64,000 bases of DNA, from NCBI GenBank assembly GCA_001692895.1, contig KV748221.1, forward strand, positions 971,056-1,035,055. The letters are read 5' to 3'. Below, piece after piece: positions 55,936-64,000 of this stretch. Both the position numbers and the translations under genes were made by a program. How positions within the stretch are numbered: the stretch's first letter is position 1; each line of letters opens with the position of its first letter. Source of the DNA: Cenococcum geophilum 1.58. Taxonomy: Eukaryota > Ascomycota > Dothideomycetes > Gloniales > Gloniaceae. Below the pieces are notes generated by a model. It was given only the letters and a program-made list of their open reading frames with translations, made no database searches and was not told where the DNA came from.

Positions 55936-58782
55936 TCATTTTGGCAAAGACTTCTCATGTTCCGCCTTCTGCCTGCGGAACTCTTCGAACTCATCAAGCA
56001 GCTTCACGAAATTTTTCCCGACTTCCTTGTCCTCTTTGTCCTCTGCTCTCTCCCGCACCGTCATGCCGTCGTCTGTGGTCCTGACGCTCATATCCGCGCC
56101 TGCGTGCAACAGCATCTTGGCTTCCTCGAAGTGATCATTCTCCACCGCCTGGTGCAGCGGCGTCCAGCAATCACGGTCCTTATAATTGACGTTGGCACCG
56201 CGCGCAATGAGGGTCTTAACGACGTCCGGGCCGCCAAAGCAGCACAATGGGGTCCACGAATCCTCGTCGACCTCCTCAATGGACGCGCCTTTGTCGATTA
56301 GCAGATTCGCAGACTCGGAGAGGTTGTACTCGGACGCCAAGTGCAGCGAGGAGCGCTCCCCGGAGGCCTTGGCGGTGATGGACGCGCCGGCGTGCTCGAT
56401 TAGCACCCGGGCTATCAGTTCCCGCTCGTTGATGAGCGCCACGTGGAGGGGCCTGTCCTTATTCGGCAGCTCGGTTTCGTAGTCCGCGCCCCTTTCCAGA
56501 AGCGCCGTGACGATGGCTGGAGATCCTGTGGCACACGCGTCGTGGAGCGGAGTCCATCCCTCCTTTTCGCGGGCGTCAATTTTTGCACCGCGGCGGACGA
56601 GTTCATGGGTGGCTACGATCAAGTTGTTTTTACAGGCGAAGTGGAGCGGGGTGACTCCTTTTGTGGTTTGCAGATTGACGTTGGCCCCTCTCTCCATGAG
56701 AAGCAGTGCGGCGGCTTCCTGGCCCCAGGTCAGGGCACACGCAAGGGGTGTATATGCCTTTTCCGTCAACTCTTCGATATCCAAACCACGATCTAGGAGG
56801 GCTTTCAGAGCCTCCACGTTGCCTTGAGCAGCGGCTGCATGTAGTGCGTGCGCATCCGCCCGGTAAACCGCGTTTATGTTAGCCCCTTTCTCCAGGAGGA
56901 ACGGTATCATCTCATGACTGTGCTGACAAGCCAAGAGGAAAGGCGTAACGTTAAATTGATCCTTGCTTTCTAAATCTGCGCCTTTACTTAGGAGTAAATC
57001 GACAACATCTTTCCTGTTTCGAAGCGTTGCGACATGAAGCAAAGTGCTGCCCATAGAGTCTCTATCCTCATCAATATCTTGCACAGACTCGACCATTCGA
57101 AGGGCAAGCTCGTTCCAGTCAGCGTCTCGCAGGAGAATCAGGGAGAGAGCAGTATGCCCGGGATCTTTTCCGCGATTGATCTTAGCCCCGTACTTGAGTA
57201 AAATGTCCACTACTTTAGTGTCCTTGGCATCTTTCATGTTGAAGATAGCTTCGTCAAGTGCGGTGTATCCTTCTCCATGGAAGGCATCAATGTCAACGTC
57301 TGAGTCGAGGAGCAACTCGATCATAGGAATATTACTATGTTTAACTGCATAGCAGAGTGGAGTGCTAGTGGACTCGAGTTGCATATCAACATCGCAGCCC
57401 TGATCAATCAGTGATTTGAGCATCTCTAAGTTGTGCTCTTCTAGCGCATAGTGCAGCATTTTCCTCAATGCTGACATCCTTAGAAGCGAGCCTCCTTCTT
57501 CGATGACCCAGGAAATCCACTCATATTTGTTAGCAGGGGTTGGATCTTTGATGCGAGGATAGCACAGTTCAGTTAGAGCAATGATCGTTTTGACCATCGG
57601 ATGGCTGTCCGCCATGGCAAATTGGAGTGCGATACTATTTTTCGGGTGATCGGGTCCACCCATGGCTTCCAAGAGAACTTGTACCACCTCTTCTTTCCGT
57701 TCCACGAGGGCCATATCAAGGGTTGTGTCGCCCATGGCTGTCTTGATCTCTGGATCACATCCGTGGTCAATCAATCGCTGAACGACCTTGGCATGGCCAT
57801 CGCACGCAGCAGCATGTAAGACAGTCATTCCTTCGGGCTTAGTACTTAAAATATGGGCATTTGCTCCCTTCTCCAGTAGAAAGTTGGTCATTTCCAGGTG
57901 GCCAAAGTGAGCTGCAAGGAATATCGCCGAGTGCCCGAAATTGTCAGCTTCGTTGATGTCCGCTCCATGGTCTAAGAAGACCTTCGCAGTTTCGACATGG
58001 TTATGGCATGCCGCCCAAATGAGCGGAGTGCCACCGTTTTCGCTCCGAGCGTTCAGGTTTGCGCCATGATTCAAGAGGATTTCAGCAGCCTCGGGGTGTC
58101 CGCAATCGGCTGACAGGAGTAATGGAGTGCATCCTCGCTTCGATTTCGCTTCGATATCCATGCCCTTTTTAAGTAGGAGTTCGAGAGCGTCGGTCATCCC
58201 CTCGGATGCGGCCCAATGAAGTGCATTCTTATGGTCCTTGCCAGAGAGAGATTTCAGGTCAGCGCCGCGGTCGACCAACAACTGCATCAGCTCAGTTCCC
58301 TCTTTAGTGAGAGCATGAACCAATGGCGGCAAGGTCCTTGCCCGATGGGAGACTGAAGCTCCTCTACTAAGAAGAAATTTTACTGCTTCGACATGGCGTC
58401 CAAGGATAGCGAGGACTAGCGGCGTCCAATCTCTCACGGACTCTTTTTCGATGTCTGCTCCGGCATCTAGAAAGGCCTTGAGTGCATCGACATCTCCCTT
58501 ATCAGCGGCTCTTAAGAAGCTCTCGTAATCGATATTGTCCTTGGGGGTTGGGGTGGGGGTGTCTGCTTTGGAAGCATCCAAATCATCTCCAGTTTCAGAC
58601 ACGCACTCCCACGACCCACAGCTCGATACATCATCATCAATCTCTGGGTTAAAATCGATAAAGTTAGTAGACAGCTGTGGCCGAGCATTACCCGACCTAG
58701 CTTCAACCCTCGGATTGATGGCGAGGGAATCGACTGCGGCAGTTAAAGTGGATGCATTCTCTTTTAGAGGTAAATGGGCCAT
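55936..58782 (-). CDS. Large ankyrin-repeat protein (single exon, 948 aa)
   Basis: An intact frame from the ATG at 58782 (MAHLPLKENASTLTAAVDSL). A ~85-residue acidic N-terminal part (NPEIDDDVSSCGSWECVSET) is followed by more than twenty ankyrin repeats from about residue 88 to 925, most with the TPLH/A...G...V..LL..GAD pattern (for example GWTPLHDACATGSPAIVTAL and DCWTPLHQAVENDHFEEAKM). It ends in a charged helix (KNFVKLLDEFEEFRRQKAEH). There is no NACHT, HET, signal peptide or transmembrane segment, so this looks like a pure scaffold rather than an NLR. The function cannot be named. The gene is the first intact one right of the transposon block, is GC-normal, and is divergent from het-c. Confidence 0.9.
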   Translation of the reverse strand: MAHLPLKENASTLTAAVDSLAINPRVEARSGNARPQLSTNFIDFNPEIDDDVSSCGSWECVSETGDDLDASKADTPTPTPKDNIDYESFLRAADKGDVDALKAFLDAGADIEKESVRDWTPLVLAILGRHVEAVKFLLSRGASVSHRARTLPPLVHALTKEGTELMQLLVDRGADLKSLSGKDHKNALHWAASEGMTDALELLLKKGMDIEAKSKRGCTPLLLSADCGHPEAAEILLNHGANLNARSENGGTPLIWAACHNHVETAKVFLDHGADINEADNFGHSAIFLAAHFGHLEMTNFLLEKGANAHILSTKPEGMTVLHAAACDGHAKVVQRLIDHGCDPEIKTAMGDTTLDMALVERKEEVVQVLLEAMGGPDHPKNSIALQFAMADSHPMVKTIIALTELCYPRIKDPTPANKYEWISWVIEEGGSLLRMSALRKMLHYALEEHNLEMLKSLIDQGCDVDMQLESTSTPLCYAVKHSNIPMIELLLDSDVDIDAFHGEGYTALDEAIFNMKDAKDTKVVDILLKYGAKINRGKDPGHTALSLILLRDADWNELALRMVESVQDIDEDRDSMGSTLLHVATLRNRKDVVDLLLSKGADLESKDQFNVTPFLLACQHSHEMIPFLLEKGANINAVYRADAHALHAAAAQGNVEALKALLDRGLDIEELTEKAYTPLACALTWGQEAAALLLMERGANVNLQTTKGVTPLHFACKNNLIVATHELVRRGAKIDAREKEGWTPLHDACATGSPAIVTALLERGADYETELPNKDRPLHVALINERELIARVLIEHAGASITAKASGERSSLHLASEYNLSESANLLIDKGASIEEVDEDSWTPLCCFGGPDVVKTLIARGANVNYKDRDCWTPLHQAVENDHFEEAKMLLHAGADMSVRTTDDGMTVRERAEDKEDKEVGKNFVKLLDEFEEFRRQKAEHEKSLPK

Positions 58783-59538
58783 GGCTAAAGAGGCAGCGAA
58801 TGTAGTCGCTTAGGACCCACTAGTGCAGCCTCACGCGTTGTATTGAGATGACTTTCGGAATGGAAAGTAGGATGTAGAGTACTGGTGGAGGTTTTTAGTG
58901 AGGAATGAATGAAAAGGCTCTTTGCGAGTGGGAAGAAGATTAAGCGCCTTTTGATGGTGGGAAGGCCTTGACTCTTGGAAGGCAGCAGCCAGCCGTGAAG
59001 AGGCTGAGCTGCGCCCATCTGCCTTCTGGAGGACTCACGTCAAGCAAACCAAGCAAGGATGGACTTTCGGTAGTTGGCGGCTAGAGAGAGCTGAACTGCA
59101 GCTAACTAATACTGTGCTAACATCGGGCGAAGGCGGCTTAGACGCCCTGCACGCTAATGGAGGGGTAGAGAAGCCTGGAGGGGCAGAAGAAGCCACTGGG
59201 AACATTTACTGTAATAAAGTCATGTGGAAGAGGGGCGTCCGCGACTCTCGCCATGCCGTCTCAAGGAAGCGCTTGGAATTCGCAATATTGATGTTTTGGA
59301 GTTGCAGGAGCTCAGGGAATTTATTCTGTCTTATTATGCATTGACATTTTCCGCTCTTAACCACCAACACCTACCCTGGAAGAAGTGATAGACAGACGCA
59401 CCGCCGCAGCCCAACGTCACCAGCCGACCACTAGCAAATCTGCTGACAGTGGCGTGTCTTCTAACCACCTCTCGTCTTGCTTGGTTTTCCTATCTACGAG
59501 CAATCAATCCCTAAGATCTCTCTTCGTCATCTTCCAAC
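58783..59538. promoter_or_regulatory. Shared upstream region of the ankyrin and het-c genes
   Basis: 756 bp between divergent starts. The het-c side is CT-rich (CTCTCGTCTTGCTTGG; TCTCTCTTCGTCATC) as in fungal housekeeping promoters; ATCAATC and CCAATC-like boxes are present near 59500. The plus-strand frame at 59114-59344 has no family match and is not called a gene. Confidence 0.5.
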
Positions 59539-62007
59539 ATGCCGTCTTCTAAATACCTTTTCCTTCTCGCCGTAGCTCTCCTAGTGCTACTTCCCTCCCC
59601 CGCTCATGCCTTTGGCGCTGGGAATATCGCATCCATTTCAAAGATCGAAGGGCGCAACTGGCGCCATGGCGATATCGAGGACATGCTTAAAACCGTCGCA
59701 TGTCTGCGCGGCCACAAGTGGACTTCCATGATGATCAAGCGCGTCTACTTTGGCAACTGGCTGCGCGACTATTCGCAGGCAGTTGATGTTGGCACCTTAA
59801 AGGGCGTCCAAGCAGATACCATCCGCATCCTTGTCTGGGTCCTTGCTTTCATGTCATTTGGCTATGCCACTGCCGAGTTTGAGGTTACCAGTGAGCGGTT
59901 GGGTGTCTATAGGCCTGAGGAGCATATCGACAACCCAAAAGATTATGCAGATAACATGGATGCGAGGAAATATGACCCGCGGTTGCGTGGACCAGTTTCT
60001 CCTGAAGAACTAGCTATTGATCCTAACACTGGTGAGTCTGTTCTGAAGCCTAATATGGATTTCTAAACAGTAGTGTACTATAGTTTTTCTAAGGCTATTT
60101 TCTAACATGTTCCAGGTATGAAAAACTACATCGCTAATGAGTACGGCGGCTGGGCTACTTCAGCCGGCTACATCAAATTCTCCTTCTCTCGGAGCATCCA
60201 TTATGGGCGTATGTACACCCATGGCCCGTCAGGGTCTCGCGGACGCGAAGAAGATCTCTGCGAGGCATTACGTTGTTTGGGCCAAGGTCTCCACTGTTTG
60301 GAAGACTTTGGAGCCCACACCAACTACACTGAACTCACTCTTCGCGAGCTTGGCTTCACAAATGTCTTCCCGCACACCGGCAGCTCAACTCAGCTCAACG
60401 TACATGGAAAGCATATTTTCCCTCTTGTAACCGGAACGTTTGGAGGTGTGGACTTCTTGCACTCAGTCCTTGGGGAAGCCACTGATCACTTCACGCAATC
60501 CGAAATCGACGAGATGAATGCTGCGCTTGGCGATGCCTCCTCTAGCAACCCCAAGTCTACCTCTGGCGGCTCTGCAGGCGTGTCAGGTCTGACTGACCTC
60601 CTCTCCAAAGTCCCTGGCACCAGTGGACTCTGCCAAGAAGCCTTTGCTTTGCAAGCCGCTTCAGACGCTCAAGCGGCATCTAATTCGCGCGGGATAGATC
60701 ATGACCCCTACAGCAGCTCTCGCGCTTCGAGTCACCAGCAGCCCCAAACTTTCGACGCACCACCGGGTTCCGTGGGTGGGCCTCCTGGACCCGGTATTCC
60801 AGGCATGAACCCTAATCTTGACCCCTCGACAATTATCCCTAAGATCTACCCTATCCTCGCATTCCGGGACAAGGTCGTGCGCTCGATCTCTGCCATCGTC
60901 TCCAGGATCCCTGGCCTGGAGAAACTGATCGAAACCATCACCGAGCGAGTCACGCTGTTCGTGCTGTCCCTCCTCGCGCCATTCATCCAACCTATCATCA
61001 ACGCAGCCTCAGAGCAACTGAAGCTCGGCAGCTCCGCCGTCGTGGAGAGCTCAGGCAAGCACCAGTACGAGCCGTGGACGGACCCCTACTGCACCGACCC
61101 GACACACTCGCTGCTCTCCAAAGACCACTTCTCCAACATCCTCAACGAGCCCGCGGGGCAGGTCGCAACCGCCATCCTGCAGTACGTCGCGCCGCGCGTC
61201 GTCTACGCGTGGGACCACCCGGACGTGCCCGTCAACCAGGTGCTCAACGACGTGATCCGCGTCTTCCACCACCCGGCGCTGCGTGACAGCGCGTGCGAGG
61301 TGCACCGCATCATGTTTGACGTCGTCAAGCGCTGGGTCGACGGCCGAGCCGACCGCGGCCGCTCGCTCAACAACATCCTGAGCTCCAACAGCGTGCGCGA
61401 GGGCCACAACCACAGCGGCGGCGACAACCACACCCACGGCGGGCAGCCAGGCGCAGGCGGTCACGGCCCTGCCTCCGGCGGCTTCAACATCCCCGGCATC
61501 CCCGGCCTGGGCAAGCTGACCGGCAGCGGCGGCGGCGGTGGCAGCAGCAGCAGCTCGCCCTTCGCCCTGCTCAACAAGCGCGACATCGAGCCCGAGCCCT
61601 ACGGCCAGCCCGGTTACAGTGACAGCTACAGCGGCCACAGCCCCGCACCCCAGCAGCAGCAGCACACGCAGCACTGGGGCTCCTTCCAGCCGTACGAGAG
61701 CCAGTACGCCGGCGGGCAGCCCGGCGACCCGTACCACGGCGCGGCGTTCGAGCACGGCCAGTACGCCGGCGGCCAGGGCGTCGAGCCGGCGTACGCCATG
61801 CCGACCGCGTTCCAGCAGGGCTACGAGGTCCCGTATCAGCAGCCGCAGGGCCAGGGACAGTTTGACCAGACGGACTATGCGTATCCTGGGTATGGCGCGC
61901 CGGGGGAGCAGCAGCAGGGGCAGCAGCAGCATGATCCGAATGCGCCAGGGCAGCAGCACGGGGGTTATGGAGGGGGGTATGGCGGGTATGGAGGGACGGG
62001 GTATTAA
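59539..62007 (+). CDS. het-c: HET-C heterokaryon incompatibility protein homologue, 2 exons
   Basis: CDS join(59539..60031, 60116..62007), 794 aa; the 84-nt intron has a CTAAC branch. The N-terminus is a signal peptide (MPSSKYLFLLAVALLVLL, cut near PAHA-FGAGN). The Het-C domain follows: KIEGRNWRHGDIEDML, KRVYFGNWLRDYSQAVDVG, GYATAEFEVTSERLGVYRPEE, and after the intron MKNYIANEYGGWATSAGYI and CLEDFGAHTNYTEL. From about residue 480 the protein becomes Gly/Ser/Gln/Tyr-rich with GGYGGGYGGYGG at the end, like Neurospora HET-C. In N. crassa, alleles of het-c with the linked pin-c control vegetative incompatibility. No HET-domain partner is seen here; the neighbour is an ankyrin protein. The GC-rich 3' part leaves long frames open on the other strand, which are shadows. 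Confidence 0.93.
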
Positions 62008-62493
62008 GGCGATGGGAAGAAGGGGTGGGTTTGGGGGATGTACGAGTGGGTTGGAGGGGAGGGTTGGTGTTGTGGAAGTAATGCTGATATGACTGTGATG
62101 AGTTTTCTTGGCTCAGAGAAACGTGTAGAGCAGATGCCACTGCCTTATGACTGCTTTTTGCATTAGGATACTGCAACGAAACTCAATTGTTGCGGTAATT
62201 GAGGTATTGTGTGTAAACAGGCCCCTCTCGTCACTCATATGCCTGTGTGATAGACTCGAAAGCGGTGTGGGAACTCAGACCTAGACACGGTGTTAACAAG
62301 AGCAGTTCAAGAGCGAATTCCAAGACGCATTTGCGGAGAAAAAAAGAAATGCAGTCACATATACCCCGAACATAGCACGGTATCTACGCGCAAAACAGCC
62401 AGCCACACTGTACATACGAACCCGACCGCTAAACCCCCAATACTCCCAACGCCGCCCACTCCTCAACCCAAACCCCCCTCTCCTCCCTGGAGC
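62008..62493. other. Convergent 3' flanks of het-c and the SNARE gene
   Basis: 486 bp between two stop codons facing each other. It contains both 3' UTRs. Plus-strand frames starting at 62290 run into the antisense of the SNARE gene and have no family match. Confidence 0.6.
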
Positions 62494-63371
62494 TCACTTC
62501 AACACGACAATCAGAAGCACCAAAACCACAATCAGCACCACAATAACCGTCAAGCTCCAATTATCCCTCGCCTTCCGCCCCACCCTCTCCAGCCGTCCGC
62601 GCGCCCTGCGAAACTGTCCCTGATGCCGGTCCACCCCCTCATCGACCTCATCCAGCAAGAGCACCTGCCCGTCCAGCTCGTCGCCAATCTGCATGCTGAG
62701 CTCGCGCTGCCGCCCGATCGACTCGCCCAGCCGGTCCAGCTGCGCGTCCTGCTCGCGCATCACCTGCGCGTGGTACGTGTGGATCTGCTGGTTGTCGAGC
62801 TCGCGGTGGTCCGGGGGGGCCGCGTCGTCCGGGTCGTCGCGGTAGGGGAAGAGCGCGGCGCGGTTCGGGTCTGGCGGCGAGGAGGCGGCTGGGTTGTCGG
62901 TGAAGCGGACGGATCTCGAGGTCTGGGATGTGCGGGCGCCTTTCTGGGACGGCGGTTGCTGTGCTGCGGCGAAGTCAGGGGAGAGGGAGGCGTTGTTTGG
63001 GGAGGCGAGGGTGGCGGAGGGGTTGGCGCCGTTGGAGGCGAATTGCGTGGTTAGGTCTGTGAGCTGGGTGTTGAGGGTGGAGAGCTGGTCTTGGAGCGAG
63101 CTGGAGAGTGTGAGCTTAGGCTTTGAAGCCGCGGGGGCTGGAGGTACTAGAGGAGAGAGGGAGAGAGAGAGACAACGTACACGTCTGGTGATTGTTCCAG
63201 CTGGCTTTCCAGCGCTTCGATGCCTGAGCGGAAAGAGTCGAGCGAGCGGGATATTTGGCCATCTTGCGAGTTCGGCGAGAGGTTTAGGGAGATTGCTCGC
63301 TGTCTTTCTAGCAGGGAAAGCTTGATATGATCGGCGAGGAGAAATAACTGGGAGGGGTTTGTCCTCGACAT
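62494..63371 (-). CDS. Syntaxin-8-like Qc-SNARE, 2 exons
   Basis: Exon 1 starts at 63371 (MSRTNPSQLFLLADHIKLSL) and ends near 63183 after LESQLEQSPD; exon 2 runs to the stop at 62494. Together this is about 270 aa. The intron holds a long CT run; its donor is GTGTAC at 63182 or GTACGT at 63180. The acceptor is unclear: the CTCTAG acceptor does not restore the frame from either donor, while an AAAG acceptor at 63121 does from the first. Exon 2 has a linker (KLTLSSSLQDQLSTLNTQL; TSRSVRFTDNP), then the SNARE motif MREQDAQLDRLGESIGRQRE with the central Gln in ELDGQVLLLDEVDEGVD, and a C-terminal membrane anchor (LTVIVVLIVVLVLLIVVLK). It should act in endosome/vacuole membrane fusion. Confidence 0.85.
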
Positions 63372-63756
63372 GATTACGGCGTGGTTGTGAGGTGTGGAGA
63401 TGACGGCGAGACGGAAGCCGAGTTAGAGGAATATTAGTTGGCAGAGAGCAAAAAGCGGTACAAAGAAGATGGTTCAGGCAAAAAGAGAGGAGGATGGCTT
63501 AGTAGGGGCCGCTATAAACAGAACAGGTAAATAGCTGAGGTATGGGTGGAGGAATTGAGTGGTTTCGGAACCGGCCCGTGCTGGCATTCCGATTTGTTCG
63601 ACGTTCAAGGTTGACAACAATCCCTCGCCTTACTCAACTCCACCACCATAGCTTTGCACAACATTATGAAATCTCGCCCTGATTCTCTCCTTGCTATATA
63701 ATCCCCCTCCTCCCCCGCTTTTCCGCCCGACAGCCATCTTCTGGCTCATCACCACC
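63372..63756. promoter_or_regulatory. Divergent promoter region, SNARE gene and last gene
   Basis: 385 bp between divergent starts. A TATA-like GCTATATAATCC lies at 63693-63704, about 50 bp upstream of the right-hand ATG, followed by a CCCCCTCCTCCCCC pyrimidine tract. On the SNARE side no TATA is clear. Confidence 0.5.
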
Positions 63757-64000
63757 ATGTCTTCCATCCCGTCTCGCCGACTGTCTCGGGCCTCAAGCAG
63801 AGCCGAATCGGCTCTATCCTTCCAGTCTTTACCAGCAAGCACTGCTCCCCTTGCTCTCAGCTCTCCAGTGGTCGCACATCGCCCTGAGCCCTCTGATTTT
63901 GTGGTCGGTGGCCCTCCTAATTCACCTTCTCCATTAGCTCTGAGGGCTTCCAACTCACCTTCGTCGAAGCGTCGAATCAACCGACATAGAAAGGTTCCAA
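63757..64000 (+). CDS. Start of an unidentified Ser/Pro-rich protein (partial)
   Basis: The ATG at 63757 has a good context (CACCACCATG) and the frame is open to the end of the window (81 residues). It begins MSSIPSRRLSRASSRAESAL and is rich in Ser, Pro, Ala and Arg, with SPSSKRRINRHRK, a possible NLS, near the edge. It looks like a disordered N-terminus; no family can be named. The minus-strand frame over the same DNA is a shadow. Confidence 0.6.
   Translation, partial: MSSIPSRRLSRASSRAESALSFQSLPASTAPLALSSPVVAHRPEPSDFVVGGPPNSPSPLALRASNSPSSKRRINRHRKVP

Noticed and set aside
59114-59344. 76-codon plus-strand frame upstream of het-c
   Set aside because: No family match, and it lies in the shared promoter region.
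61051-61959. 302-codon minus-strand frame under het-c
   Set aside because: Antisense shadow of a GC-rich exon with a Leu/Val/Ala/Arg composition and no family match.
62290-63054. 254-codon plus-strand frame over the SNARE gene
   Set aside because: Antisense to a recognised SNARE motif and membrane anchor; Pro/Arg/Val-rich shadow.

Overview
The window reads as a chromosome segment of a filamentous ascomycete (Pezizomycotina). The grounds are short GT-AG introns of about 49-156 nt with CTAAC/CTAAT-like branch points, a het-c homologue, an elongin C gene, a Qng1/DUF2419 gene, fungus-specific transposons (CryptonF, Fot1/pogo, a Tad1-like LINE), and CpA-to-TpA wear of repeats that looks like repeat-induced point mutation (RIP). 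A Leotiomycetes-like genome would fit, but that is a weak inference.

Layout. (1) 1-9935 is a compact gene block: the 3' end of an unknown gene, a dynamin-family GTPase (-), elongin C (-, three small exons), a mitochondrial-type SDR/3-oxoacyl-ACP reductase (+), the SUMO E1 subunit Uba2 (-) and the queuosine-salvage hydrolase Qng1 (+). Several pairs are divergent and share promoters of 170-320 bp. (2) 10164-15650 is the edge of the repeat zone: a broken sedolisin peptidase with a 39-bp in-frame triplication, a complete Harbinger DNA transposon with both of its genes, and an intact GNAT acetyltransferase. (3) 15.8-55.3 kb is an AT-rich, RIP-worn block of nested transposons: an inverted minisatellite array, a CryptonF tyrosine-recombinase element, a Helitron, a Fot1/pogo element swollen by tandem repeats, a foldback MITE, a short non-autonomous LTR element (27.8-30.4 kb), and a Ty1/Copia fossil spanning 30.7-53.1 kb. 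The Copia fossil is split by two copies of one LINE and by two small LTR elements; each of these insertions has its own target-site duplication. (4) 55.9-64 kb is gene-rich again: a long ankyrin-repeat protein (-), a het-c heterokaryon-incompatibility homologue (+), a syntaxin-8-like Qc-SNARE (-), and the start of an unknown Ser/Pro-rich protein (+).

How it fits together. The flanking genes are housekeeping functions: SUMO activation, elongin/SOCS-box-type ubiquitin ligase adaptor, mitochondrial fatty-acid synthesis, queuosine recycling and endosomal SNARE fusion, plus one self/non-self recognition gene. The central 40 kb is a transposon cemetery whose insertion order can be read from target-site duplications. 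I see no CRISPR, operon or tRNA/rRNA gene. I found no convincing wholly new gene system. The most unusual structures are the inverted and tandem minisatellites, which reuse the same GCAGAGCTTCGTG-type core in two places, the minisatellite-swollen Fot1 element, and the RG-rich 12-bp array inside a small Copia relative.
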